A DNA stretch of 64,000 bases, from assembly GCA_040754375.1 (NCBI GenBank), contig JBFMCT010000002.1, forward strand, positions 1 to 64,000, written 5' to 3'. How positions within the stretch are numbered: position 1 is the first letter of the stretch; each line of letters starts with the position of its first letter. Of the stretch, positions 33,382-42,570 are shown piece by piece. Source of the DNA: Actinomycetota bacterium (GTDB lineage Bacteria; Actinomycetota; Acidimicrobiia; Acidimicrobiales; AC-14). The position numbers and the translations under genes were made by a program. Below the pieces are notes generated by a model that searched no databases, was not told the DNA's origin, and saw nothing but the letters and a program-made list of their open reading frames with translations.

Positions 33382-35741
33382 GCCCAGTCCCTGACCTCGG
33401 GCATGTCGTCGCCGTGGCGGCGGGTCCAGGCGTGGTGCTCGGTGCGCTTGTCGAGCATGTGCTGGTAGACGCGCGCCGCCCGCTGGCCGAGCCCCGGGAC
33501 GCGGTTGATCACGTCCATCACCAGGTGGAAGCGGTCCATGTCGTTGAGCACGACCATGTCGAAGGGCGTCGTGGTCGTGCCCTCCTCCTTGTAGCCCCGC
33601 ACGTGGATGTTGGCGTGGTTGGTGCGCCGGTAGGTCAGGCGGTGGATGAGGGTCGGGTAACCGTGGAAGGCGAAGATCACGGGACGGTCAGCCGTGAAGA
33701 TGGCGTCGAAGTCGCGGTCGGGCAGGCCGTGGGGGTGCTCGCTCTCGGGCTGGAGCCGCATCAGGTCGACCACGTTGACCACCCTGACCTTGAGGTCGGG
33801 GAGGTGTTCACGCAAGAGGTCGGCGGCCGCCAGCGTCTCCATGGTGGGAACGTCACCCGCGCAGGCCAGGACCACGTCGGGGTCGCCGTCGTCGTCGGTG
33901 CTGGCCCAGTCCCAGATCCCCAGGCCCCGGGCGCAGTGCAGGGCCGCGTCGCGGGCGTCCAGCCAGTCGAAGCACGGCTGCTTGCCGGCCACGATGACGT
34001 TGACGAGGTTGCGGCTGGCCAGGCACTGGTGAGCCACCGACAGGAGCGTGTTGGTGTCGGGCGGCAGGTAGACGCGGATGACCTCGGCCTTCTTGTTGAC
34101 CACGTGGTCGATGAAGCCGGGGTCCTGGTGGGAGAAGCCGTTGTGGTCCTGGCGCCAGACGTGGGAGGTGAGCAGGTAGTTGAGGGAGGCGATGGGGTAG
34201 CGCCACTCCAGCTCGCGTGTGACCTTGAGCCACTTGGCGTGCTGGTTGAACATCGAGCCGATGATGTGGATGAACGCCTCGTAGCACGAGAACAGACCGT
34301 GCCGGCCAGTCAGCAGGTACCCCTCCAGCCACCCCTGGCAGGTGTGCTCGGACAGCATCTCCATGACCCGGCCCCCGGCCGCCAGGTTGACGTCCTCGGG
34401 CCTCACCTCGGCCGTCCACGCCTTGGCCGTGGCTTCGTAGACCGCCCCCAGCCGGTTGGACTCGGTCTCGTCCGGCCCCACGAGGCGGAAGTTGCGGGAC
34501 CGTTCGTTGAGCCTGAAGACGTCGCGCAGCATGGCCCCCAGGGCCCGGGTCGGCTCCGACTTGGTGGCCCCGGGAGTGCCCACCTCGACCGTGTACCACT
34601 CGACATCGGGCAGATCGAGCTCGCGCAGCAAACCGCCCCCGTTGGCGTGGGGGTTCGAGCCCATGCGCCGGGGCCCGCTCGGGGCCTGGCCCATGACGGC
34701 CGCTACCGGCCGGCCCTCTGCGTCGAACAGCTCCTCGGGGCGGTAGCTGCGCATCCACTTCTCGAGGAGGCGGAGCTGGCTGGCGTCGGTCCTGACCTTG
34801 GCCAGCGGCACCTGGTGGGAGCGCCACGTCCCCTCTACCGCGACCCCGTCGACCTCGGCCGGGCCCGTCCAACCCTTGGGCGAGCGCAGGACGATGACCG
34901 GCCACCGCGGCCGCCCGCCGCCATGGCCGGCCCGGGCCCGCCCCTGGGCCTCGCGGATGTCGGCCAAGGCGGCGTCGAGGGCCTGGGCCATGGCCTGGTG
35001 CATGGCCTCGGGCTCGTCGCCCGAGACGAAGTAAGGCTTGTGGCCGTAGCCCTCCAGCAGGCGGGTGAGGTCGTCGTCGCCGATGCGGTCGAGGACCGCG
35101 GGGTTGGCGATCTTCCACCCGTTGAGGTGGAGGATGGGCAGCACGGCCCCGTCGGTGGCCGGGTCGAGGAACTTGTTGGAGTGCCAGCTGGTGGCCAGCG
35201 CCCCGGTCTCGGCCTCGCCGTCACCGATCACGCAGGCCACGACCAGGTCGGGGTTGTCGAAGGCGGCACCGTAGGCGTGGGACAGGGCGTAACCGAGCTC
35301 TCCTCCTTCGTGGAGCGAACCCGGGGTCTCGGGAGCGGCGTGGCTCGGGACCCCGCCCGGGAACGAGAACTGCCGGAAGAGCCGGGCCATGCCTCGGCCG
35401 TCGAGGCTGACATCGGGGTAGATCTCGCTGTAGCTGCCCTCCAGCCACGTGGAGGCCACCATGGCGGGCCCGCCGTGGCCCGGCCCGCACACGTAGATCA
35501 TGTCGAGGTCGCCGGCCCGGATGACCCGGTTCAGGTGGGCGTAGACGAACGTGAGGCCCGGGGTCGTGCCCCAGTGGCCCAGCAGCCGGGGCTTGACGTG
35601 CTCAGGCCGGAGGGGTTCGGCGAGCAGGGGGTTGTCGAGCAGGTAGATCTGGCCCACCGACAGGTAGTTGGCCGCCCGCCACCAGGCGTCGATACCGGCC
35701 AGCTCCTGGGTGTTCAGCGGAGCGGTAACGAGAGATGCCAT
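33363..35741 (-). CDS. xfp: Xylulose-5-phosphate/fructose-6-phosphate phosphoketolase
   Basis: A thiamine-diphosphate enzyme (792 aa) that splits xylulose-5-P, and often fructose-6-P, to acetyl phosphate plus an aldose phosphate. Motifs: the N-terminal [36 protein letters not shown] (ThDP/Mg site), [15 protein letters not shown] and NVVDLMRL. It is the promoter-proximal gene of an xfp-ackA pair, giving a bypass from pentose or hexose phosphates to acetate and ATP. Confidence 0.96.
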   Translation of the reverse strand: MASLVTAPLNTQELAGIDAWWRAANYLSVGQIYLLDNPLLAEPLRPEHVKPRLLGHWGTTPGLTFVYAHLNRVIRAGDLDMIYVCGPGHGGPAMVASTWLEGSYSEIYPDVSLDGRGMARLFRQFSFPGGVPSHAAPETPGSLHEGGELGYALSHAYGAAFDNPDLVVACVIGDGEAETGALATSWHSNKFLDPATDGAVLPILHLNGWKIANPAVLDRIGDDDLTRLLEGYGHKPYFVSGDEPEAMHQAMAQALDAALADIREAQGRARAGHGGGRPRWPVIVLRSPKGWTGPAEVDGVAVEGTWRSHQVPLAKVRTDASQLRLLEKWMRSYRPEELFDAEGRPVAAVMGQAPSGPRRMGSNPHANGGGLLRELDLPDVEWYTVEVGTPGATKSEPTRALGAMLRDVFRLNERSRNFRLVGPDETESNRLGAVYEATAKAWTAEVRPEDVNLAAGGRVMEMLSEHTCQGWLEGYLLTGRHGLFSCYEAFIHIIGSMFNQHAKWLKVTRELEWRYPIASLNYLLTSHVWRQDHNGFSHQDPGFIDHVVNKKAEVIRVYLPPDTNTLLSVAHQCLASRNLVNVIVAGKQPCFDWLDARDAALHCARGLGIWDWASTDDDGDPDVVLACAGDVPTMETLAAADLLREHLPDLKVRVVNVVDLMRLQPESEHPHGLPDRDFDAIFTADRPVIFAFHGYPTLIHRLTYRRTNHANIHVRGYKEEGTTTTPFDMVVLNDMDRFHLVMDVINRVPGLGQRAARVYQHMLDKRTEHHAWTRRHGDDMPEVRDWAWRGRG

Positions 35742-35780
35742 CGCGCCACGCTAGAACGGCGGGCAGGCCCCCCGGTCCGG

Positions 35781-36953
35781 TCAGCTTCCCGGGGCCCGGC
35801 GGCGGAGGGCGTCGAGCCACCAGCCCTTCTTGCGCAGGGCGCGGGCCTCGGCCCGGTAGGCGTGGGCCGCAGCGGCATCGCCTTGACGGGCGGCCACCCG
35901 GCCCAGGTTGAGCAGCACCGACCGGGTGCCCTCGTCGTCGCCCAGCATGCGGCGGGCGGCCAGCGTCTCCTCCCCGAGGCGCCGGGCGGTGGCGTCGTCT
36001 CCCTCGGCCATGGCCAGTTCGGTGAGGTTGGCGAGGGCGGCCGCGGCGTTGAACGTGTCCCCGTCGCGCCGCCACACGTCGAGGGCCTCCTCGTACAGGC
36101 GGCGGGCCTCGGCCCGGTCCTTGCGGACATCGGCCACCGCCCCCAGGTTGGCCAGCGAGGCCCCGATGACGCGATCGTCGTGCAGGTCCCGGCCGATGTC
36201 CAGGCTCTCACCGAACAGCCGGCTGGCCTCGTCGAGGTCCCATCGCCGGAAGGCCAGGTTGCCCAGCGAGTGCATCACGCCGGCGCACCCCAACCGGTCG
36301 CCCATCTCCCAGTGGGCGGCCAGGCTCTCCTCGTAGTGTTCCCCGGCGGAACGGTCGTCGCCCTCGCGCAAGGCCAGCAGGCCCGCGGAGTTGGCCACCC
36401 GGGCCTTGGCCGCGAGCGACGCCTCGGGGTTGAGCTCCAGGACCGTGCGGAGCCAGCGGCGGCCCTCGGTGGCGTGGCCCCTCACCTCCCAGAACCGGCC
36501 CAGCGCGCCGCTCAGGGTCAGGGCCGCCTCGATGCCGGGGTGGCGGGTGGCCCACGCCAGGGCGGCCCGCAGGTTGTCGTGGTCGGCTTCGAGGGAGTCG
36601 AGCCACACGACCTGCTCGGGCCCTTCGAGGCCGGCCGCCCCGTCGAGGGCAAAGGCGACGGCCCACGCCAGGTGCCGGTCACGGGCCACCTCTTCGCCCT
36701 CGTCCGGGCGCGCCGCCATCGCGGTGGCGGCCTCGGCCCGCAGTCCCGGCGGCAGGTCGAACCGACCTTCGTGGACGCTGACCACGGCGCCGCTGGCGGT
36801 CAGTTCATCGAGGCGGTGGTCGAGCGTGGCCCGGTCGTCGAACGGGCCAGCCACCACGGCCCGGAAGGCGTGGGCCGTGAACCCGCCCGTGAACACCGCG
36901 ACGGCCTCGACGGCGGCCTGCTGTTCCTCGGTGAGCGCGGAATGGGAGATCAC
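35781..36953 (-). CDS. TPR protein resembling the C-terminal half of AfsR/LuxR-type regulators
   Basis: A 390-aa helical protein. Residues 1-70 look like the winged-helix region that follows NB-ARC ATPases (AVFTGGFTAHAF), then a helical cap, then several tetratricopeptide repeats (about 165-370, for example ANSAGLLALREGDDRSAGEHYEESL split over repeats). No ATPase or DNA-binding domain is attached, so it looks like a detached sensory half acting in protein-protein contacts. ATG 36953 is the first start. Partner unknown. Confidence 0.72.
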   Translation of the reverse strand: MISHSALTEEQQAAVEAVAVFTGGFTAHAFRAVVAGPFDDRATLDHRLDELTASGAVVSVHEGRFDLPPGLRAEAATAMAARPDEGEEVARDRHLAWAVAFALDGAAGLEGPEQVVWLDSLEADHDNLRAALAWATRHPGIEAALTLSGALGRFWEVRGHATEGRRWLRTVLELNPEASLAAKARVANSAGLLALREGDDRSAGEHYEESLAAHWEMGDRLGCAGVMHSLGNLAFRRWDLDEASRLFGESLDIGRDLHDDRVIGASLANLGAVADVRKDRAEARRLYEEALDVWRRDGDTFNAAAALANLTELAMAEGDDATARRLGEETLAARRMLGDDEGTRSVLLNLGRVAARQGDAAAAHAYRAEARALRKKGWWLDALRRRAPGS

Positions 36954-37048
36954 GGTCCGTCTGGCCAGCAGGCTACCGGGACAGTCCGTGAGGCACTGGG
37001 TCGATCGGCCTATTTACGGGCCGGGCGGCACGGTGCACCATTGCGCCC

Positions 37049-37300
37049 ATGGCAGCTCAGCGGTTCCCCGTCACCGGTACCTGGAAGGACATGGCCGCGT
37101 GCCGCGGCGTGGCCGCATCGGTCTTCTACCCCGACAACGAGGCGGGCACGGCCGCCGCCCTGGCCGTTTGCCGGCAGTGCCCGGTGACCGACATGTGCCT
37201 GGCCCTGGCCCTGCGCAACGGCGAGCGCCACGGTGTGTGGGGCGGGACGACCGAACGGGAGCGAGCGCGCCTGCGCCGCCGCCTCACCCGGGCCGCCTGA
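37049..37300 (+). CDS. WhiB-family iron-sulfur transcription regulator
   Basis: A small actinobacterial regulator of 83 aa with the four cluster cysteines at C18 (MAACRG), C41, C44 (CRQCP) and C50 (DMCLA), followed by the GVWGG turn and a basic C-terminal helix (ERARLRRRLTR) that contacts DNA. WhiB proteins bind sigma A and respond to redox or nitric oxide. The subtype cannot be settled from sequence alone. Confidence 0.93.
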   Translation: MAAQRFPVTGTWKDMAACRGVAASVFYPDNEAGTAAALAVCRQCPVTDMCLALALRNGERHGVWGGTTERERARLRRRLTRAA

Positions 37301-37329
37301 CCGTCACCAACCTCGAGCCTCCCGAACCT

Positions 37330-37962
37330 TCAGATGAGCCGGCGTTCGGCCGCCCAGCGGCTCAGCTCGTGGCGGTTGGAGAGCTGGAGCTTGTGCAGCA
37401 CCGAGGACACGTGGGTCTCGACGGTCCGCGCCGAGATGGACAGCTCGCGGGCCACGGCCTTGTAGGGGTAACCCCGGGCGATCAGGCGCAGGACCTCCTG
37501 CTCCCGGCTGGTCAGCAGGTCGACCTCGGGGTCGGCCGAGGGAGACGGGGCCGTGAAGGCGTCGAGCACGAAGCCGGCCAGCCGGGGGGAGAACACGGCG
37601 TCGCCCTCGGCCACCCGGTCTATGGCGGCCGCCAGTTCGGGCCCCGAGATGGTCTTGGTCACGTAGCCACGCGCCCCCGCCCGGATCACCCCGATCACGT
37701 CGTCGGCCGCGTCGGACACCGACAGGGCCAGGAAGCGAACGTCGGGGGCCTGGGTGGTCACCCTCTCGATCACGCTCTGGCCGCCGCCGCCCGGCAGGTG
37801 CACATCGAGCAGCACGACGTCGGGCTGCGACGAGACGATCCCCGTCACGGCCTCGTCCACGTCGCCCGCCTCACCCACCACCTCGACCGACCCACCCAGC
37901 TCAGCACGTACTCCCGCCCTGAACATCTGGTGGTCGTCGACCAGGAACAGCCGGACCGTCAC
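37330..37962 (-). CDS. NarL/FixJ-type response regulator
   Basis: A 210-aa regulator with a receiver domain (acidic pair in VDDHQMF, phosphoacceptor Asp in VVLLDVHLPG, Lys in YVTKTISG) and a LuxR-type helix-turn-helix (LTSREQEVLRLIARGYPYKA...SARTVETHVSSVL). Its start overlaps the stop of the histidine kinase gene (37959-37962), so the pair forms a two-component system. Confidence 0.93.
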   Translation of the reverse strand: MTVRLFLVDDHQMFRAGVRAELGGSVEVVGEAGDVDEAVTGIVSSQPDVVLLDVHLPGGGGQSVIERVTTQAPDVRFLALSVSDAADDVIGVIRAGARGYVTKTISGPELAAAIDRVAEGDAVFSPRLAGFVLDAFTAPSPSADPEVDLLTSREQEVLRLIARGYPYKAVARELSISARTVETHVSSVLHKLQLSNRHELSRWAAERRLI

Positions 37963-39185
37963 CGCGGCACCCGGGGCACCCGCAGGACGATCTCGGTGCC
38001 CTCCCCGGGCGCGGTGCGGACATCGGCCGTGCCGCCCTGGCGGGCCATGCGGGCCTGGACGGACTCCCGCAGGCCGTGGTGGCCGTCGCCCACCGTGGCC
38101 AGGTCGAAGCCCCGGCCCCAGTCCCTCACGAACACCGATACCTCCCCGTCGCGCACCTCGGAGTAGACCGACACCTCACCCACGCCCGCCCACTTGGCGG
38201 CGTTGACCATGGCCTCGCGGGCGGCCGCCACCAGCGCCACCAGCCGGTCGTCGAGGGCGCAGTCACCGACGGTCACGACCTCGATCCTGGCCCCGTGCAG
38301 CCCCTCCACCTCCTCGGCCACGGCCGCCAGCGCCGGTCCCAGGCGGGCGGGACCGTCGGTGGCGGCCGGCTTGTGCCCGTAGAGCCAGTTCCGCAGCTCG
38401 CGCTCCTGCTTGCGGGCCATGGCCACCACCGCCTTGGGGTCGTCGGCCGTGCGCTGGATGAGAGCCAGCGTCTGGAGGACCGAGTCGTGCAGATGGGCGG
38501 CCAGCTCGGCCCGCTCCTCGGAGCGGATGCGCTGGCGGCGCTCGCGGGCCAGGTCGCGGCCCAGCCGCAGCCACCACGGCCCCGAGATCAGGGCCAAGCC
38601 GCCCACGATGCCGGCGCTGGCCAGGACGGCCTCGCGGACCGCCGAGAAGGCGTTGTTGGCCGCCAGGAAGGCGCTGACCCCGCCGACGACCAAGGCCGTC
38701 CCGAGGACGACGCGGGCCAGGGCCGCCCGCCGCGAGCGTACGTCGAGGCTTCCCACGATCCCGGCCAGCGAATGGCGTTGTTCGTCGCTGGCCTGGCGCC
38801 AGATGACGGCCAGGCCGGCCCCGGCCAGGGCCACGGGCCATACGACGGCGTCGTCGAACCACAGCCCGGTCGCCCGCACCGCCAGTACGACGCCCAGGAC
38901 GATGGCCCCGATGGCCAGGGCCTCCCCGGTCTCGGGGCCCCGGCGGTCTCGGGCCCCGCCCGTTGCCCGCGGGGGATGTTGCCCTCCGGGCGGGCCGGCC
39001 GGCATCAGGGCCCAGGCGGCGGCGTAGGCGATGAGCCCGGCCCCACCGGCCAGGGCCAGTGCCACCGCCGCGGCCCGTACGACCCACACGTCGACATCGA
39101 AGGCCCGGGCGACGCCGCTGCAGACACCGGCGACCAGCCGGTCGTCGGGACGCCGGGTGATGCGGGCACTGGTGGCGCTGCTCAC
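37959..39185 (-). CDS. Sensor histidine kinase with N-terminal PspC domain
   Basis: A 408-aa membrane kinase. An N-terminal PspC domain (about 8-65, ITRRPDDRLVAGVCSGVARAF) with one helix is followed by four or five more membrane helices, a HisKA_3 dimerisation domain (AHLHDSVLQTLALIQ, phospho-His in LHDS) and an HATPase domain (AAREAMVNAAKWAG, RDWGRGFD, GLRESVQARM). PspC kinases paired with LuxR-type regulators sense envelope stress. It is divergent from a second PspC gene, giving a LiaFSR-like layout. Confidence 0.92.
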   Translation of the reverse strand: MSSATSARITRRPDDRLVAGVCSGVARAFDVDVWVVRAAAVALALAGGAGLIAYAAAWALMPAGPPGGQHPPRATGGARDRRGPETGEALAIGAIVLGVVLAVRATGLWFDDAVVWPVALAGAGLAVIWRQASDEQRHSLAGIVGSLDVRSRRAALARVVLGTALVVGGVSAFLAANNAFSAVREAVLASAGIVGGLALISGPWWLRLGRDLARERRQRIRSEERAELAAHLHDSVLQTLALIQRTADDPKAVVAMARKQERELRNWLYGHKPAATDGPARLGPALAAVAEEVEGLHGARIEVVTVGDCALDDRLVALVAAAREAMVNAAKWAGVGEVSVYSEVRDGEVSVFVRDWGRGFDLATVGDGHHGLRESVQARMARQGGTADVRTAPGEGTEIVLRVPRVPR

Positions 39186-39287
39186 CGCCTCCGATCATCC
39201 CACGGCGGCGTCCCCGACCGGGCCTACGGGACGGTCTAGGGGACCAATCCGGGCCCTTACGGATAGCCCTGGCGAGCGCCGAGGCGC

Positions 39288-40607
39288 ATGCTGTCCTGCA
39301 TGAACACCACCGACGAGACCGGTTCCCCGGGCCCGAGGCCGGACCACGGCGGTGGGGCCGGCGAGGGGCCGGGCGAGGGTGCCGGTGAGGGGGCGAGCAG
39401 CCAGCCCGGCGGCAAGCCTGAGGGTCAGGCTGACAGCAAGGCCGGCGGCCAGGGCGAGCGCCGGCTGACCAGGTCGCGCGACGACAAGGTGCTCGGCGGG
39501 TTGTGTGGCGGCCTGGGCCGCTACTTCGCGGTGGACCCCGTCGTCTTCCGGATCGCTTTCGTGGTGCTGTGCTTCGTGGGCGGGACGGGGTTCCTGCTCT
39601 ACCTGGCCGGCTGGCTCCTGGTGCCCGACGACCGCGGCACGGTGGAAGCCGACCAGTTGGTCCGCAGCTCGGGCCGCACCACCGCCCTGTGGGTGCTCGG
39701 CCTCGTGGCCCTGCTCCTGCTGTTCGACGGCTTCGACGGCTGGGGGCCGGACCGGGGGTTCCCACTGGCCGCTTTCCTGGCCGTGGCCGGCCTCGTGTGG
39801 CTGTGGTCCCGGCGCGACAACCCGCCCCCCGGCCCGGGCCCCGGGCCGGGACCGGAGCCGCCTGCGGACGCCCGTCCGACCGACGCCCGTCCGAGCGACG
39901 CCCGTCCGACCGACGCCCGTGCGACTGAGGCGCGGGCGGTTGGCCCGGCGTTGTCCGGCTTCGAGCCAGGTCCGGTCGCGGCACCATCGGTGGCGTCACC
40001 ATCGGGTGCCTCCAAGGCGGGGCCGAAGTCGGTGCTCACGGCCGTCACCCTGAGTGTGCTGGCCATCATCGCCGGCGTGCTGGCCCTGGCCGGGGCGAGC
40101 GTGGCCACCGGGCTGGCTGTCGGGCTGGTCGTCACCGGGCTGGCCCTGGTGATCGGTGCCTGGCGGGGCCGGGCGGGCGGGCTCGTACCCGTCGGCGTCC
40201 TGCTGTCGCTGGCCTTGTTCGTCGCCACCGTCGTCGACGTGCCGCTGAGAGGGGGGGTCGGCGAGAGGGAGTACCGCCCGGCGGTCCTGGCCGAGGTCCG
40301 GTCCCCATACCGCCTGGGAGTGGGGGAGATGACCGTCGACCTCGGCCGGGTGTCGTTCCCCGCGGCCTCCCAGACCGTCGTCGCCTCCGTGGGCATCGGC
40401 CAGCTCACGGTGGTCGTCCCCGCGGCTGTCCAGGTGGTGGTGACGGCCACGGCCGGCTTCGGCGAGGTGGTGGTGGACGGCCAGAGAGACTGGCGCCGGA
40501 CGCCGACCGAACGGGTGGTGCTGGCCGGCGAGGACGGCGGGGGCCGGCTGGTGCTGCACGCCCGGGTGGGCGTCGGGCAGGTGGAGGTTCTCCGTGCCGG
40601 CTCATGA
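39288..40607 (+). CDS. PspC-domain membrane protein with LiaF-like C-terminus
   Basis: A 439-aa protein: a Gly/Glu-rich N-terminus, a PspC domain (about 62-120, TRSRDDKVLGGLCGGLGRYF), transmembrane helices, a low-complexity linker with 15-bp tandem repeats, two more helices (about 245-310), and a C-terminal beta-rich domain (about 345-439, GVGEMTVDLGRVSF) resembling LiaF/toast-rack domains. It probably modulates the divergent PspC kinase. ATG 39288 follows GAGG; ATG 39300 is an alternative. Confidence 0.82.
   Translation: MLSCMNTTDETGSPGPRPDHGGGAGEGPGEGAGEGASSQPGGKPEGQADSKAGGQGERRLTRSRDDKVLGGLCGGLGRYFAVDPVVFRIAFVVLCFVGGTGFLLYLAGWLLVPDDRGTVEADQLVRSSGRTTALWVLGLVALLLLFDGFDGWGPDRGFPLAAFLAVAGLVWLWSRRDNPPPGPGPGPGPEPPADARPTDARPSDARPTDARATEARAVGPALSGFEPGPVAAPSVASPSGASKAGPKSVLTAVTLSVLAIIAGVLALAGASVATGLAVGLVVTGLALVIGAWRGRAGGLVPVGVLLSLALFVATVVDVPLRGGVGEREYRPAVLAEVRSPYRLGVGEMTVDLGRVSFPAASQTVVASVGIGQLTVVVPAAVQVVVTATAGFGEVVVDGQRDWRRTPTERVVLAGEDGGGRLVLHARVGVGQVEVLRAGS
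39867..39926 (+). repeat. 15-bp tandem repeat in the PspC/LiaF-like gene
   Basis: Four units of about 15 bp (GACGCCCGTCCGACC and close variants) encode DARPT/DARPS/DARAT pentapeptides in the linker between membrane segments. Units differ at one or two bases. Confidence 0.85.
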
Positions 40608-40773
40608 CCTCGACCCCGTCTCGCTGGTGGCCGGAGTGCTCTTCGGCGGCATCGGCCTCGCTTACCTCCTCGGCCAGACCACCGGCCTACCCAGCCGCTG
40701 GGTGTGGCCTGTGCTGCTGATCGTCATCGGCGTGGCCGGCCTGGTAGCCAGCCGGCGCCGGACCGGCGGCTGA
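40594..40773 (+). CDS. Small two-helix membrane protein
   Basis: A 59-aa frame beginning at GTG 40594, overlapping the end of the PspC/LiaF-like gene by 14 bp. It encodes a hydrophobic helix (SLVAGVLFGGIGLAYLLG), a short loop, a second helix (VWPVLLIVIGVAGLVA) and a basic tail SRRRTGG. The overlap and the membrane pattern argue that it is real and belongs to the envelope-stress locus. No family name can be assigned. Confidence 0.7.
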   Translation: MPAHDLDPVSLVAGVLFGGIGLAYLLGQTTGLPSRWVWPVLLIVIGVAGLVASRRRTGG

Positions 40774-40792
40774 CGGTTCCCCCCACCCCACG

Positions 40793-40843
40793 AAACCTGC
40801 GCGGGAATCGTGGGCGTTTCGCCCACGATTCCCGCGCAGGTTT
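40793..40843. repeat. 51-bp perfect palindrome, copy 2
   Basis: The two 24-base arms (40793-40816, 40820-40843) are perfect complements with a TTT loop. It equals copy 1 (9574-9624) except that one C-G pair is a T-A pair, changed on both arms. It lies between convergent genes, 20 bp from the small membrane protein stop and 20 bp from the ptsI stop, so it could end transcription from both sides. Confidence 0.92.
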
Positions 40844-40863
40844 TGCGTGGTCGGGGCGGCAGT

Positions 40864-42570
40864 TCAGCCGAGGACGCTCGCGAGGGCCTCGCGGGCGGCG
40901 GCGGCCGAGGGGGCGAGGCGGGCGGCGTGGGCCGCCGCCTCCAACGAGGCCAGGTCGTGGCGGCCCAACAGGTCCTTAACCTCGCCGACGGCCCCGGCCA
41001 CCATCGACAGCTCACGTACCCCAAGGCCCACGAAGGCCGCCCCCACCGCCGGGTCGCTGGCCGTCTCCCCGCACACGCCCACCCACGCGCCGTGCTCGCC
41101 GGCGGCGGCCACCACGGTGGCCACCAGCTCGAGGACCACCGGCTCGCAGATGTCGGCCAGGTCGGCCACGTCCGCGCTCAGGCGGTCGGCCGCGAACAGG
41201 TACTGCAGCAGGTCGTTGGTGCCGATCGAGAAGAAGTCCACCAGGGGGGCGATCCGGTGTGAGGCCAGGGCCGCCGAGGGGACCTCGATCATCACGCCGA
41301 CCTCCACGTCGGTGATGTCGACCCCTTCGTCGTCGGCCACCCGGGCCAGTTCCTCGCGGGCAGCCACCACCTCCTCCACCCGGCTCACCAGCGGGAACAT
41401 CACGGCCATGCGGGCCGTGCCCGTCTGGCGGGCGTGGGCGCGCACCAGTGCCCTCAGCTGGTTCTCGAAAAGCTTGGGCGCCCGCAGGGAGAGCCGGATG
41501 CCCCGCACACCCAGGGCCGGGTTGGGTTCCGAGGCCCGCGTGATGAACGGCATCGGCTTGTCGGCGCCGATGTCGAGGGTCCGGAACACGACCCGGTGAC
41601 CGGGGAAGGCGTCGAGCACCTCGCCGTAGTAGGACGCCTGCTCGTCGACCGTCGGCTCGGTCCGGCGGTCCTGGAACAGGAGCTCGGTTCGCACCAGGCC
41701 GGCCCCCTCGGCACCGGCCTCCACGGCCAGGGCCAGGTCGTCGCGCCCGGCGATGTTGGCCACCAGCTCCACGGCCACGCCGTCGGCGGTACGGCCAGGT
41801 TGGAGCCGTGCCCCGGCCAGCGCCGCCCGGCGGGCCTGCTCGTGGCCGTGACGCTCGCCCATCAGGGCCAGCACGTCGGCGTCGGGGCCGAGGTGCACTT
41901 CGCCGGTGCGGCCGTCGACGGCGATCGTGCCCACGCCGGCTGCGAGCTGGAGCAGGTTGGCCACGCCCACCACCGCCGGGATCCCCAGGGTACGGGCCAG
42001 GATGGCGGCGTGGGACGTGGGGGAGCCCGCTTCGGTGACGATGGCTGCAATCCGGTCCCGGGGCACCTCGGCCGTCTCCGAGGGGGTGAGCTCGTGGGCC
42101 AGGAGGACCGATGGTTCCTCGGGAAGGTCGTAGGTCTGCCGGGACCCGCTCAGGATGGCCGTCACGCGGGCGCACACGTCGTCGAGGTCGGCGGCCCGGG
42201 CCGCCAGGTACTCACTTGACGACGCGGCCAGCAGGGCCCGGAAGGCGGCGAAGGCCGCGAGCGTGGCGGCGATGGCGGACTGTCCGGCATCGATCAGCTC
42301 CTCGGCCTGGGCCTCCAGTTCGGGGTCCTCGGCGAAGGCGGCGTGGGCCTCGAAGATCTCGGCTTCTTCGCCGGCCGCCTCCCGGACCCGGTCGGCCAGG
42401 GTGTGCAGCTCGGCGGCCGCCTGGGCCAGGGCCTGGCGCAGGCGGGTCTTCTCGGTCGCTGGTGGCCCTTGCGGGCCCGGGTCGTGGACCACCGCCACCG
42501 GGGCCACGACGAACGGCGGCCCCACGGCCACCCCCGGGGACACGCCCGCGCCCGCCAACCTCACGCTCAC
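40864..42570 (-). CDS. ptsI: PTS enzyme I (phosphoenolpyruvate-protein phosphotransferase)
   Basis: Enzyme I starts the PTS by taking phosphate from PEP to its His and passing it to HPr. The 568-aa length is standard. The phospho-His lies in AGSPTSHAAILARTL, and the TIM-barrel PEP domain has LVRTELLFQDR, ALGVRGIRLSL, MFPLVSRVEEV, FSIGTNDLLQY and the Cys motif GVCGETASDP. It is the last gene of the fructose PTS unit, its start overlapping the HPr stop. Confidence 0.96.
   Translation of the reverse strand: MSVRLAGAGVSPGVAVGPPFVVAPVAVVHDPGPQGPPATEKTRLRQALAQAAAELHTLADRVREAAGEEAEIFEAHAAFAEDPELEAQAEELIDAGQSAIAATLAAFAAFRALLAASSSEYLAARAADLDDVCARVTAILSGSRQTYDLPEEPSVLLAHELTPSETAEVPRDRIAAIVTEAGSPTSHAAILARTLGIPAVVGVANLLQLAAGVGTIAVDGRTGEVHLGPDADVLALMGERHGHEQARRAALAGARLQPGRTADGVAVELVANIAGRDDLALAVEAGAEGAGLVRTELLFQDRRTEPTVDEQASYYGEVLDAFPGHRVVFRTLDIGADKPMPFITRASEPNPALGVRGIRLSLRAPKLFENQLRALVRAHARQTGTARMAVMFPLVSRVEEVVAAREELARVADDEGVDITDVEVGVMIEVPSAALASHRIAPLVDFFSIGTNDLLQYLFAADRLSADVADLADICEPVVLELVATVVAAAGEHGAWVGVCGETASDPAVGAAFVGLGVRELSMVAGAVGEVKDLLGRHDLASLEAAAHAARLAPSAAAAREALASVLG

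Noticed and set aside
33414-37187. A plus-strand open frame of about 1250 codons across xfp and the TPR gene
   Set aside because: It spans two unrelated genes and their gap, has no recognisable domain, and lies opposite a textbook phosphoketolase.
39867-39926. CRISPR-like or regulatory tandem repeats
   Set aside because: Units are contiguous, have no spacers, and keep the reading frame of the PspC/LiaF-like gene, so they are a coding repeat.
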